Shown: in pieces, positions 17,301-24,949 of the stretch
Position numbering within the stretch: the first letter of the stretch is position 1
How the letters are laid out: every line of letters starts with the position of its first letter
Assembly (NCBI RefSeq): GCF_002075795.1
Contig: NZ_CP020472.1
Span: forward strand, 975,001-1,039,000
Direction of reading: 5' to 3'
DNA from: Shewanella japonica
GTDB taxonomy: Bacteria > Pseudomonadota > Gammaproteobacteria > Enterobacterales > Shewanellaceae
Length of the DNA: 64,000 nucleotides
Translations under genes and position numbers: made by a program
The notes under the pieces: model-generated
Database searches by the model: none
What the model saw: only the letters and a program-made list of their open reading frames with translations
What the model was told of the DNA's origin: nothing

Positions 17301-20157
17301 CGCCATCGTTATCAGTATCTAGGTATTCACTCGCATCGTCATCAAATGCATCTTCAAACGCCCAATAGCCATCTGCATCAGCATCGCGGTATAAATTGCC
17401 ACTTAATAATAATGCTGGATATTGCTCGGACGTGCCGAAATCCCAGTTGGCTGAAGACCAGTCATTTGTATAAGCGGTACTGTTACAATTAACATCAACA
17501 GGTGTTGTAGGGCATTGCAGTTCTTCAGATGTATAACCCGCGCCTGAACTGTTGAATGTGCTCGATATGCCAGTTGCTTCGGTATCCCAAAGGGCATACA
17601 CAACAGATAATGTATTTGATGAGCTGTAACCTAAAAGGCCACCTGTATCAATATTTTGATCATCATTGGTGTTAATAGCACCATATGCCAAGACACGCTC
17701 AAATGTTGAATCTGCATTTAAGTCACCTGCGATACCACCAATAATCGAGTCACCTAACAGGGAAACATCAGCGTATGAGTCAACCACCTCTGTCGCACCA
17801 TCAATATCACCAATTAAACCACCTAGAATCTTGGGTGCAGTAATGCTGCCTTGGGCAAACACTCGGGTTAACACGCTTGTGCCTTCAATTTTACCGATAA
17901 GACCGCCTGCGACTTCAATATCTGTCTCAATGCCGGCTTCATCAATCAGGGTAATATCTACAATCGCGTAACTATCGTTAATAGTGACACTTTCAGCATC
18001 ACCAATTAAGCCGCCTGCAGACGTCACGGCCTGAATATCGCCTTCAAAACTCACGTTATCTAATGTGTTGGTCCCTGATAATTGACCAAACAAACCACCG
18101 GTATCAGAACCTGCATCACCAGTAATAGAAATCGACGTGATATTACCTTGTGCATGAACTTGATCCGCATCTAAGTTATAAAGTCGACCTGCAACTAAAC
18201 CGCTGTCATCATTACCAAGGATGGTACCTTGCACGTTAATATTGCTCAGCACCGCTGAATCAGCGCTGCTGTTTCGGGCAATTAAGAATGCTGAGTTATT
18301 CAAGCCTGTGACGCTAGTTAAATCACCGTCGATATTAATATTCGTGACACTAACCGTGGCTACATAACCAAATAGCGCTTGATAGTCTTCATCTGGGCGA
18401 TTGATAAATAGGTTATGAATGGTGAAGCCATTACCGTTAAAGTTGGCGGCAAAGCGGTCATCGGAAGTACCAATAGGCTGCCAACCTTCACCTGCGTTGT
18501 AGTAGGTTTCATCTGACAGATCGCCGTCAGAATCAGTATCGAAGTCTAAATCTGTGGTTAATTCGTAACCTATGCAACCTGTACCGTCAGTTAAACCGGC
18601 ACAACCTGCGGTAACACCACTTAAGCTATTACCGGCTAAGTCATCACGCATCGCGTGTAACTGGGCCAATGTTGAGATTTCAATTAAGCCATCATCGTCA
18701 ATATCAACATCGTGCGCAGCAGTTGATCCTGTCGCATCAAATGGGTATAGATCTGATTCATTGGCAACGCCATCGTTGTCGGCGTCAGGATCTGAATTAT
18801 CACCAATTAAATCGCCGTCAGTATCTGACCATTCTGTTGGATCATTAGGAAAAGCATCAGCATTGTCACCGACATTATCGTTATCAGTATCTGCCCATTC
18901 TGCGGCGTCATCAGGGAAAGCGTCTAATGAATCTGGAACGCCATCATTATCTCTATCGTGAAAAGCAACACCGTTGATAATAGGTGAAGGGTACTGACTA
19001 GATGTACCAAAATCCCAATAGGCTTCATCCCAATTGGCATAGATACCAGCGTTAGTAACCGGCGCTTGTAACTCAGTTGTGGTATAGCCAGTACCTGAGC
19101 CACTTGACGCGTTGCCACTGGCTTGGGTATCCCAGTATGAATCTGTCACAGTCCCAAGTGCAGAGCCTGTTAGTCCGCCTTTATTAAATGCTTGCTTAGC
19201 AGAACCTGTTGAGAAGCTATTTGTGATGGTTGACGATGAAGAAGCAACGCTGCCAATTAAGCCGCCCACTGCATTATTCGCCTCGGCTTTAGCATGAGAG
19301 GCGACATTAGTGACGTCTGCACTTGAAAGGTTACCAATAAAACCGCCGCCGACAGTGCCAGAGGTAATGACAGAGCCATTGACTAGACAGTTTTCAACGC
19401 TACCATTTACGAGCTCTCCTGCAAATGCACCAGCATCACCTTGTCCTGTTACATCAACAGTGGCTAAACATTGCTTAACCGTTGCTTGGCTCGCTCGAGC
19501 AGCAATACCGCCGGCATAAGCCCCAGATTGATTGCTTTGTACTGTTCCGGTAAATGAGATGTTGGTCATGACACTCGGGGTACTACCATAGATGTAACCA
19601 ACTAGGCCGGCAACGTAATAACCGCTAGCTGTTACCTGACCATTAACATGAAGGTTTTCGATAGTGGTATTTTCAGCATGACCGAATAAGCCAAGACTGT
19701 CGTCATCGCCTGTTAAAGACGTATTGTTGATGTACAGGTTTGCAATCGTGAAATGATTACCGTCAAACGTACCAGTAAACGGTGCAGCGAGGGTGCCAAT
19801 AGGTGTCCAACCTTCACCTGTATTGTAGGTGTCGTTCTTAACATCATCATCATTTTCATCAAAATCTAAGTTAGTGGTTAACTCATAACCAAAACAAGCA
19901 ATAATGTCGTCGTTATTACCACAACCTGTTGTGCTCTCACTAATACCGTTGTCATAAGCTGTGCCCGCTAAGTTATTACGGATATTGTTGAATTGCTCAA
20001 GGCTATTGATTTCGATTAAACCATTGCCATCAATGTCCACATCAACTGCGTCGGCTACACCATCATCGTCAGAGTCGATTCCACTGGCTTTTACTGGTGA
20101 GGTTAAACTAATAACACCAAAGAAAGTGGTTAACAGAAGGGATAATTTGAACTGCAT
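11305..20157 (-). CDS. Giant surface protein: GLUG, TSP3, delta-60 repeats, GlyGly-CTERM
   Basis: About 2950 residues. I start at the ATG at 20157 because it opens directly into a signal peptide (MQFKLSLLLTTFFGVISL); the longer frame needs a TTG and adds an unlikely leader. In order: GLUG-like repeats (~85-390 and ~480-910, with GLFGH, AGLVGY, GGLIG motifs), interrupted by thrombospondin type 3 calcium-binding runs; two delta-60 beta-propeller regions (LDTSFG motifs); a run of twelve 22-residue TSP3 units; HYR/Ig-like domains; a choice-of-anchor-U-like domain (LLIEDGGPNDIDGLANG); a PKD-like domain; and a C-terminal SSSGGAIGIWFMLLML helix plus RRR, the GlyGly-CTERM sorting signal removed by rhombosortase. 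It is probably a type II-secreted, calcium-stabilised surface adhesin. Confidence 0.9.
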   Translation of the reverse strand: MQFKLSLLLTTFFGVISLTSPVKASGIDSDDDGVADAVDVDIDGNGLIEINSLEQFNNIRNNLAGTAYDNGISESTTGCGNNDDIIACFGYELTTNLDFDENDDDVKNDTYNTGEGWTPIGTLAAPFTGTFDGNHFTIANLYINNTSLTGDDDSLGLFGHAENTTIENLHVNGQVTASGYYVAGLVGYIYGSTPSVMTNISFTGTVQSNQSGAYAGGIAARASQATVKQCLATVDVTGQGDAGAFAGELVNGSVENCLVNGSVITSGTVGGGFIGNLSSADVTNVASHAKAEANNAVGGLIGSVASSSSTITNSFSTGSAKQAFNKGGLTGSALGTVTDSYWDTQASGNASSGSGTGYTTTELQAPVTNAGIYANWDEAYWDFGTSSQYPSPIINGVAFHDRDNDGVPDSLDAFPDDAAEWADTDNDNVGDNADAFPNDPTEWSDTDGDLIGDNSDPDADNDGVANESDLYPFDATGSTAAHDVDIDDDGLIEISTLAQLHAMRDDLAGNSLSGVTAGCAGLTDGTGCIGYELTTDLDFDTDSDGDLSDETYYNAGEGWQPIGTSDDRFAANFNGNGFTIHNLFINRPDEDYQALFGYVATVSVTNINIDGDLTSVTGLNNSAFLIARNSSADSAVLSNINVQGTILGNDDSGLVAGRLYNLDADQVHAQGNITSISITGDAGSDTGGLFGQLSGTNTLDNVSFEGDIQAVTSAGGLIGDAESVTINDSYAIVDITLIDEAGIETDIEVAGGLIGKIEGTSVLTRVFAQGSITAPKILGGLIGDIDGATEVVDSYADVSLLGDSIIGGIAGDLNADSTFERVLAYGAINTNDDQNIDTGGLLGYSSSNTLSVVYALWDTEATGISSTFNSSGAGYTSEELQCPTTPVDVNCNSTAYTNDWSSANWDFGTSEQYPALLLSGNLYRDADADGYWAFEDAFDDDASEYLDTDNDGVGDNADAFPNDRNEQYDTDADGVGNNSDLDDDGDGISDSDELLYGLDPLDDSDAFADLDGDGIINIDELQQGTELNDADDYVNVLDENFNHGEVSYYDLNDGSTDDFELHGIAQDGNQFLLTGYYYDEYSDEDYGAIGRINATSELDNSFSDDGIYSGSEDDIGTYIENIIKISNGGYLAGVSYYGSNATIAAITSDGQLDTSVFSTEANPGFYYATGSKRHAPIVYQTSQNEFYIGSQSDGSNTKFYIEKLTADAILDETFGINGKLTFNYAGNYNVESVRHFFEQANGNILIAFSINSNLRFIEISPSGELNTDFGEDGLLNPEVSYNDVIQLADGRYIILFDGNYNDEAGLHLVMYTPEGEIDTSFGLNGYFSFTEELSSFEALNVFEQANGTLLIASKFNYRGNNYGTQLVQVTNDGQLDTRFYSAGYARAVYSEDISIDFATKLDNHSVIFAGDDDETDHLVATIAMANPYDHDFDGVPDSEDAFPEDANESVDSDNDGYGDQSDAFPYDSNEWLDTDNDGVGDNADAFPNDRNEQYDTDADGVGNNADNDDAGDLVTTYGLNGIASAYVHNGDREIYITDAIAHDNGLYLVGSAYYDAHTDDSGVIIDMDNSGGINTDFAESGVLYALNQGLATHFKLALTNESGIKVAGDKDNQVFIAQYDATGALDTSFNETGIYDNEDGFITRGVDVASTLSDGSTVIYGKYTYQNFAHKLSSDGTFDTSFGDAGSLSIGATELGSYVFFIDALVLDDDSQVLAMQKQDRTFYLTKIDVDGNIDTSFGTDGELALDSDMFARSIKLAKDAEGNVYAAGTTSNVAKRLSVLKIVDGQLDSTFADNGYSANDFDEDVSVWNVQDIQIQRDGRILVLSGVTADYAHVVRFTENGELDSQFNTVGYVRLDVQDYDPIKLILQDDGNLLIAGSDWNGFGIHLVNMLNDFDLDGDGLTNANDLDDDADGVEDTSDAFPLDPTETLDSDNDGVGDNADAFPNDATETLDTDNDGVGDNADTFPNDASETVDTDNDGVGDNADAFPNDASETVDTDNDGVGDNTDAFPNDASETLDTDNDGVGDNADAFPTDPTETLDSDNDGAGDNTDAFPNDASETVDTDNDGVGDNADAFPNDASETLDTDNDGVGDNTDAFPNDASETVDSDNDGVGNNADAFPDDATETLDTDNDGVGDNADAFPNDASETLDSDNDGVGDNADAFPNDASETLDTDNDGVGDNADAFPTDPTETLDTDNDGIGNNADNDDDGDGVIDANDPNPLDPNDSDTQAPVISHVESMTFEATGELTQVQVPQPSVMDDNDASPELTVDTDNFTFSLGEHVITWTATDMSGNHSSAEQVITIVDTTAPSFDDLIDMSINAQGRLTNIANLVSLSATDLVDGDISVNIMGDTLLTSGSHIVEVEATDALGNMAVSSFNLDIVPMLTLPSQRPVEASGEYTINAYLNGEAANYPVQISYSLLVNGFVNNQLVANIEAGQVGQLDIAIPESVTNEDQLQLQLDYGVNAFIGDANITELTQIERNVAPRMNLTMRQNGRVISVIDANNGMVTITANVRDINQNDTHNLTWSSIDGLVDAAIDENLMTFEIDPSLLQSGVYQVNAIATETNTSDVFSVSRTAQLVIADLPALGSDVDSDNDGIPDSDEGYADSDGDGIADYLDNDANDTRLPTQNDAEPAHTEDGLSMTLGLFVSRLGITADSASFSIEDLIALLQAGDADPQDAYFETITPVYNFIVNGLSEQGESVAVVIPLAEGQTLPADAIYRKYNPSLGWYSFVVDANNNISSALADENGNCPLVNDATYAQASAQGLVEGNNCIRLLIEDGGPNDIDGLANGSIEDPGVVTVQTGTPPVNTAPSLVLESHNSEVEENSSITLIAVGSDAEDDSLSYQWQQLSGPAVILENQTTNQLTLTTPEVSTDEVIEVQVTVSDGELSYSVTTSLTVTNKTEVETEEPTQPEPEPESNSSSGGAIGIWFMLLMLISFSRRRYK
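13579..14370 (-). repeat. 66-bp tandem repeat array coding TSP3 units
   Basis: Twelve full 66-bp units (22 residues, consensus DTDNDGVGDNADAFPNDASE) run head to tail inside the giant gene, with a partial unit continuing to about 13500. Units differ by a few bases, mostly at Thr/Ser, Ala/Thr and Leu/Val positions. Each carries the DxDxDG calcium loop. Confidence 0.95.
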
Positions 20158-20650
20158 ATTAGACACCAAGGTTATAATTATTTTGAAAAAATGTTGGGTT
20201 ATTTTGATTGTATTTAACAAATAAGGAAGAAATAAGGAACAAATATGCAAGTTGGTTGTATTTTAACTTTTTAACACCACATGAATCTGTGTTGTCCATG
20301 GGAGCAAGCGCGTTTTTATAGGGAAGAGCAATTGTGACAGGAGTCGATGAACAGGAAAATATGAACGATGTTAAAGGGCAAAATCAGTTAAATAGAGGGG
20401 CAATTAAGTCAACGAAAGAAGGGGGATTTAGCTAGGCTTGGGTAAGCTCTAGTTACTTTTTTGTTTAGAAATTGCCAGCTTAAGGCTTGATTAGCTTAGA
20501 TGTTTGTTTAATTTGGACGTTGACACAAGCGTTAAGCAATCGTTGGGCTCACGAGGTAAAAGCCTCGTTAACCCTTATACAGTTATTATCAATGTAACGA
20601 GGTCATCACTGTTTTTTAGTATGACTGGCAGAATGCTACCTTGTGAAGAA
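20158..20650. other. Intergenic region between giant gene and zur-like gene
   Basis: It contains the upstream region of the giant gene and the 3' flank of the Fur-family gene, both on the minus strand. A small hairpin (ACGAGG with CCTCGT, ~20550-20567) is visible. I find no supported gene, although short plus-strand frames exist. Confidence 0.35.
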
Positions 20651-21124
20651 TTAGCCTTTCTCGCTTGGATTAGCACAGTCATTACAGAGGCACTGTAATT
20701 CTATTTGAGAGTTAAGAAGCTGAAAGTCGGCTTGGTTAATACTTTCTTTTAATGCTTCGATTACACTGGTTTGAATGCCTTTTTCTGCAACTTTGCCACA
20801 GCTTTTGCAGATTAAAAACTGCGGGACTTGATGCTCATGAGTACAAGTGATGTGTGAGCAAGCAAGGTATTTGTTTTCTGATGATAGTTTATGAACAAAT
20901 GCCAATTCACTCAATATATCCAGCATTCGGTAAACAGACATTGGCGCTAATGATTCATTATGAGTCGTGCGATATATATCGACAATTTCATAAGCAGATA
21001 ATGGCTTACTAGAATCAAGTAACACACCTAATACATTTTTTCTTTTCGCTGTAAGTTTAACGCCTTTGTTGTGACATATTTGTTCTGCCTTAGCAAAAAT
21101 TTCAGCGTTATTAGTAGTAGACAT
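20651..21124 (-). CDS. zur: Fur-family metalloregulator, Zur-like
   Basis: 157 residues. The N-terminal winged helix (~15-85) reads LTAKRKNVLGVLLDSSKPLSAYEIVD, then PMSVYRMLDILSELAFVHKL. The dimerisation part carries the regulatory histidines and cysteines (HITCTHEHQVPQFLICKSCGKV) and a terminal CLCNDC pair, giving two CxxC motifs that hold the structural zinc. Length and motif spacing favour Zur, the zinc-uptake repressor, over Fur. It is monocistronic, between two long gaps. The Zur assignment over other Fur paralogues is inference. The family itself is certain. Confidence 0.8.
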   Translation of the reverse strand: MSTTNNAEIFAKAEQICHNKGVKLTAKRKNVLGVLLDSSKPLSAYEIVDIYRTTHNESLAPMSVYRMLDILSELAFVHKLSSENKYLACSHITCTHEHQVPQFLICKSCGKVAEKGIQTSVIEALKESINQADFQLLNSQIELQCLCNDCANPSEKG

Positions 21125-21431
21125 AGTTCAGCTCAAGAGAAATCATAATTGGCGTTATTATTTATTGTCGTGATGACATTGTAAATGATAAAGAATGAAA
21201 CATTGCTTCTAAAGCACAACCAGAATCGAAATTGTGTGAGCAGATTAACTGATATCGACTTAATCGGCGTAAGATCAATGTTCAAAACAGAGGCTAAAAA
21301 TACGAAAGGCTTAAGGATATGCAAAGTGAAAAATGGCAAATGAAAAATGACAAGTGCGCTAGCCTGTATGTAACTCTTGTTAGCAAAACAGGCTAGCGTG
21401 TTCTTTTTTTAAATCAACTCTAGCAGTTAGG
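21125..21431. other. Intergenic region after the antiporter operon
   Basis: It holds the promoter of the zur-like gene? No: both flanking genes are on the minus strand, so it contains the zur upstream region and the operon's 3' end. A strong hairpin lies at 21358-21397. I see no gene; a 68-residue minus frame here lacks any recognisable feature. Confidence 0.4.
21358..21397. terminator. 10-bp stem hairpin with flanking T-run
   Basis: GCTAGCCTGT pairs with ACAGGCTAGC. The T-run (21403-21410) follows on the plus strand, while the operon that needs stopping reads on the minus strand. It may still terminate the antiporter mRNA or block antisense transcription. Confidence 0.5.
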
Positions 21432-23132
21432 TTAATTTACAAAGCCAATAAACAGATAGGTTGCAAGAATAACAGCAACCCAAAGCACCATGTTGCCAGA
21501 CGGATAGTCGCTTGAGATAAAGCTACCACCTTCTTTGTATTGGCGGGCTAAAAATGCCTGACATTGACTTAGTTTGCCACGAACTGACTGACGTACATCA
21601 GCATCGACTTTCCAAATAACCGCAAACATACGTTGCAATATATTAGGGACTAAACGTCTATACACCCAATCGACATCAAGGTGAGTTGAGCGCAATTCTG
21701 GCGGATATTTACCTTTAAGATTTAACCACACAAAGGCCAGCGCCGAGAACAATAACAGCTGTGTTTGTGCGAGTACGTGGGTCGCATCATAAGGGTTATA
21801 ACCCGTATCATATGGCAATAATGAGTAAAGCGCCGCTGGGTAAATACCAATCCCAATACACAGGCAGGCAGCAATGAACATTGCCAGTAGCATGTTGTTT
21901 GGCGGATCGTTTGCTCTAATGCCTGAATCATGGGCGAAGAAGGCAAAGTAAGGAATTTTAATACCAGCATGATGGAACACACCTGCAGAGGCGAACAATA
22001 GCATTAACCAAACCCAATCATGGCCTGTTTCCATTGCTGCCGTCATCACCATCGATTTACTGACAAAGCCGCTAAACAGAGGGAATGCTGAAATAGAGGC
22101 CGCACCCACAATACACAGTATGGTGGTCTTAGGCATGGTTTTATATAGACCACCAAGATCAGAGCCGTTTATTCGCCCTGTCATATGCAGCACTGCGCCC
22201 ATGCTCATAAACAGTAAGCCTTTGAATATCACATCATTAAAGGCATGTGATACCGCGCCATTTAGTGCAAGCGAGGTGCCGATACCAATACCGACCACCA
22301 TAAAGCCCACTTGGTTAATCAAGCTATAAGCCAGTACGCGACGTAGGTCGTTTTCAATGACGGCAAAGAAAATTGGGAAGCAGGTCATCGCAGCGCCAAT
22401 ATATACAAGTAGCTCTGTGCCAGGATAGGCTCGAGCCAGTGCATAAACGGCTACCTTAGTGGTAAACGCACTAAGCAGTACAGTGCCTGTTGGTGTCGCT
22501 TCTGGATAAGCATCGGTAAGCCAAGTATGAGCAAAAGGAAAAGCACACTTGATGCCAAAAGCGATAAAGATAAGCCAGCCCGCTATGCTGTCTAAGCCGA
22601 TAAAGTCAAAGGCGATACTGCCAGTCTCACTGATATAAAACAGTGCGCCAGCCAGTAAAATGACGCCCGAGAGAACTTGCATAATGAGGTAACGCATCCC
22701 AGCGCTATAGGCAGCAGGGGTTCTACGGGCCCAAATCAAAAAGACTGAGGTAAAGGCTAATAACTCCCAAAACACAAATAGGGTTAGCAAGTCACCGGCG
22801 AACACCGCGCCGATGGCGCTACCCGCATAAAGCATGGCGGCAACTTGCTGCACTGTGTCTTTAACGTGCAATGAGTAAACTATGCCAATAAATGCGGCGA
22901 TATGGAAAATATAGCCAAACATCAGGCTTAATTTATCCGCTCGATAGGGGATGAGTTCATAGTCTAAAAACGTTAATTGCAGGTGGATGCCTTCTGGCAC
23001 TGTCCATAAATGCAATCCACTGATGATTGGAATCGCAATCATCAATGCGCCACGAAGCTTTCCTCGCGTCGTTGCAGCGATTAATCCGCCAATCAAAAAG
23101 AGTACAAACGGCGGTAACTCAAGCATCCACAT
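21432..23132 (-). CDS. NuoL/MrpA-like proton-translocating subunit of the antiporter
   Basis: 566 residues from ATG 23132, chosen because AAGGTG sits ~6 bp before it; upstream starts lack a site. It has about 14-16 membrane helices. The core proton-channel domain includes FAHTWLTDAYPEATPTGTVL and SAFTTKVAVYALARAYPG, followed by the discontinuous helix near VSHAFNDVIFKGLLFMSMGA, as in NuoL/M/N and MrpA/D. It lacks the C-terminal MbhD/E-type extension of a full MrpA (~800 residues); that part is fused to the B subunit gene here. It is the last gene of the operon and overlaps the small protein before it by 14 bp. Confidence 0.85.
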   Translation of the reverse strand: MWMLELPPFVLFLIGGLIAATTRGKLRGALMIAIPIISGLHLWTVPEGIHLQLTFLDYELIPYRADKLSLMFGYIFHIAAFIGIVYSLHVKDTVQQVAAMLYAGSAIGAVFAGDLLTLFVFWELLAFTSVFLIWARRTPAAYSAGMRYLIMQVLSGVILLAGALFYISETGSIAFDFIGLDSIAGWLIFIAFGIKCAFPFAHTWLTDAYPEATPTGTVLLSAFTTKVAVYALARAYPGTELLVYIGAAMTCFPIFFAVIENDLRRVLAYSLINQVGFMVVGIGIGTSLALNGAVSHAFNDVIFKGLLFMSMGAVLHMTGRINGSDLGGLYKTMPKTTILCIVGAASISAFPLFSGFVSKSMVMTAAMETGHDWVWLMLLFASAGVFHHAGIKIPYFAFFAHDSGIRANDPPNNMLLAMFIAACLCIGIGIYPAALYSLLPYDTGYNPYDATHVLAQTQLLLFSALAFVWLNLKGKYPPELRSTHLDVDWVYRRLVPNILQRMFAVIWKVDADVRQSVRGKLSQCQAFLARQYKEGGSFISSDYPSGNMVLWVAVILATYLFIGFVN

Positions 23133-23469
23133 TGCGATCACCTTCATTGTTATTGTTAGCTTCTTTGGCATGGCCATCGCTGACATCGATAATTTCTATC
23201 TTGCTGTTATCAGGCGCTTCAACGGGGCCATAATAGTCTTCAGGTCGCATCAAAAAGGTACGCATCCAGCTGGCGATTAATACCAAAATGACACAGCCGA
23301 CAAAGCCATAAATAGGATAGAAAATGGGGAGGTTTTCCCAGCTATGATAAACGTGGCGATGGATCACAAAATCAAGCACCACAAGCACACCGCAGCATGC
23401 GTATAGCAGATATAAAATAAGCTGAATGTTTTTGGGTTTATCGAAAAAATACTGCTTCTCATTGTCCAT
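23119..23469 (-). CDS. Small membrane protein embedded in the antiporter operon
   Basis: 116 residues with two helices: ~16-36 (LILYLLYACCGVLVVLDFVI) and ~47-70 (FYPIYGFVGCVILVLIASWM). A charged tail ends in a run of Asn, Glu and Asp. It overlaps the preceding subunit gene by 11 bp and the following by 14 bp, so it is translated with the complex. I do not recognise it as any of MrpA-G. It is probably an accessory or assembly subunit; that is inferred from position only. Confidence 0.7.
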   Translation of the reverse strand: MDNEKQYFFDKPKNIQLILYLLYACCGVLVVLDFVIHRHVYHSWENLPIFYPIYGFVGCVILVLIASWMRTFLMRPEDYYGPVEAPDNSKIEIIDVSDGHAKEANNNNEGDRNVDA

Positions 23470-24949
23470 GGCTAACTCCAGATACAGTCAAGATAGCTTT
23501 CGCCAATTCATAAAAGGGCTGAGGATGGATAAACATAATCAAGCAGCCTAACGTAGTAATAGTTAATGCGATCAAAGAAGGTAAAGGCGCTTCTTTTATG
23601 CCGCGATGTTCAGGTGCCTCACCTTTACCAGGGAAAAATGCGTGATAAGGGATAGGCAGTAAATACGCGATATTGAGTAGAGAACTGAGCATTAAGGTTA
23701 CCATCACGAACCAGTAACCTGTTTCGATGGTGCCCATTAGCAAGAACCATTTACTCCAGGTCCCTCCAGCTGGTGGCACACCAATAATACTCAAGCTAGC
23801 AATGAAAAAAGCGGCCATAGTGACAGGCATGGTAAAACCTAGCCCACGCATTTCACTGACTTTAGATTTATGACTGGCCACCAAAATGGCGCCAGCACAG
23901 AAGAACAAGGTGATTTTGCCAAAAGCGTGAGAGGCAATATGCATTGAGCTGCCGATCACTCCCGACTGTGTGGCAAGGAGTGCTCCTATGGTGATATAAC
24001 CGAGTTGGCTCACCGTAGAGTAAGCTAGTCTGGCTTTTAAGTTGTCCTGCCTCATTGCTACGATTGAGGCTAACAATACTGAAATAGCCGCTAGATAAAG
24101 TAAAAATTCAGTGGTTGGCAATGTCGGTAGTAGGTCGAGACCAAAAATAAAGATACAAACTTTAAGTACAGTAAATACCCCTGCTTTTACCACAGCAACC
24201 GCATGGAGTAGTGCACTGACTGGGGTCGGAGCAACCATCGCTGCAGGTAACCAGCGATGAAACGGCATCATTGCAGCCTTACCAATTCCGAAAATAAACA
24301 ACACTAAGATGGCGCCAGCAATTGTGGTATCTACATTGGCATCAAATACGCCGCCAGCAGTAAATTCAAGTGTGCCGCTGATTAACCAAGTTAATACAAT
24401 AGCGAGCAAGAAGAAGGCGATAGAGGTACTGAGTAAGATCCCTAAATAAACACGACCACCTTGTTTAGCCTTATCTGTGCCAGCATGGGTCACTAACGGA
24501 TAAGTTGATAGGGTTAACACTTCGTAGAAGATAAATAGAGTAAATAAGTTCGCAGAAAAAGCGAGCCCCATTACTGCGCTAATCGCCAAAGCAAAGCAGA
24601 TATAAAAGCGGGTTTGGTTATCTTCATTATGACCACGCATATAACCAATGGCATAAATGGTGGTAATTAACCAAAGGAAGCTGGCAATCAGAGCGAATAG
24701 CATGCCAAGCGGCTCAATCACAAAGCTGACTTCTAAGCCAGGCATGAGCTCCCACCATGACACCTCAATGTTCGCACCAGCTTTAAGTGCTTGATAGAGG
24801 TTAACAACGCAGTAAAGCACCACAAGGCTGATACTGATGGTAACAGCCTCTCGAAGATTAGGTTTACTGCCTGTTGCTGCAATAGCAAGTGTTGCCAGCA
24901 GAGGCAATAATATAGTTAGCTGTAACATCAGCGCCAAAGATGGATTCAT
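23459..24949 (-). CDS. MrpD/NuoM-like antiporter subunit, second copy
   Basis: 496 residues and about 14 helices. The proton-channel signature reads MMPFHRWLPAAMVAPTPVSA, then LLHAVAVVKAGVFTVLKV, and STVSQLGYITIGALLA with HIASHAFGKITLFFCAGAI. The Lys residues in the middle and the His of HAFGK match the proton path of complex-I antiporter-like subunits. The start ATG overlaps the previous stop (ATGA). It is more divergent from MrpD than the preceding gene, and the operon therefore holds three NuoL/M/N-like subunits in a row. Confidence 0.85.
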   Translation of the reverse strand: MNPSLALMLQLTILLPLLATLAIAATGSKPNLREAVTISISLVVLYCVVNLYQALKAGANIEVSWWELMPGLEVSFVIEPLGMLFALIASFLWLITTIYAIGYMRGHNEDNQTRFYICFALAISAVMGLAFSANLFTLFIFYEVLTLSTYPLVTHAGTDKAKQGGRVYLGILLSTSIAFFLLAIVLTWLISGTLEFTAGGVFDANVDTTIAGAILVLFIFGIGKAAMMPFHRWLPAAMVAPTPVSALLHAVAVVKAGVFTVLKVCIFIFGLDLLPTLPTTEFLLYLAAISVLLASIVAMRQDNLKARLAYSTVSQLGYITIGALLATQSGVIGSSMHIASHAFGKITLFFCAGAILVASHKSKVSEMRGLGFTMPVTMAAFFIASLSIIGVPPAGGTWSKWFLLMGTIETGYWFVMVTLMLSSLLNIAYLLPIPYHAFFPGKGEAPEHRGIKEAPLPSLIALTITTLGCLIMFIHPQPFYELAKAILTVSGVSHGQ

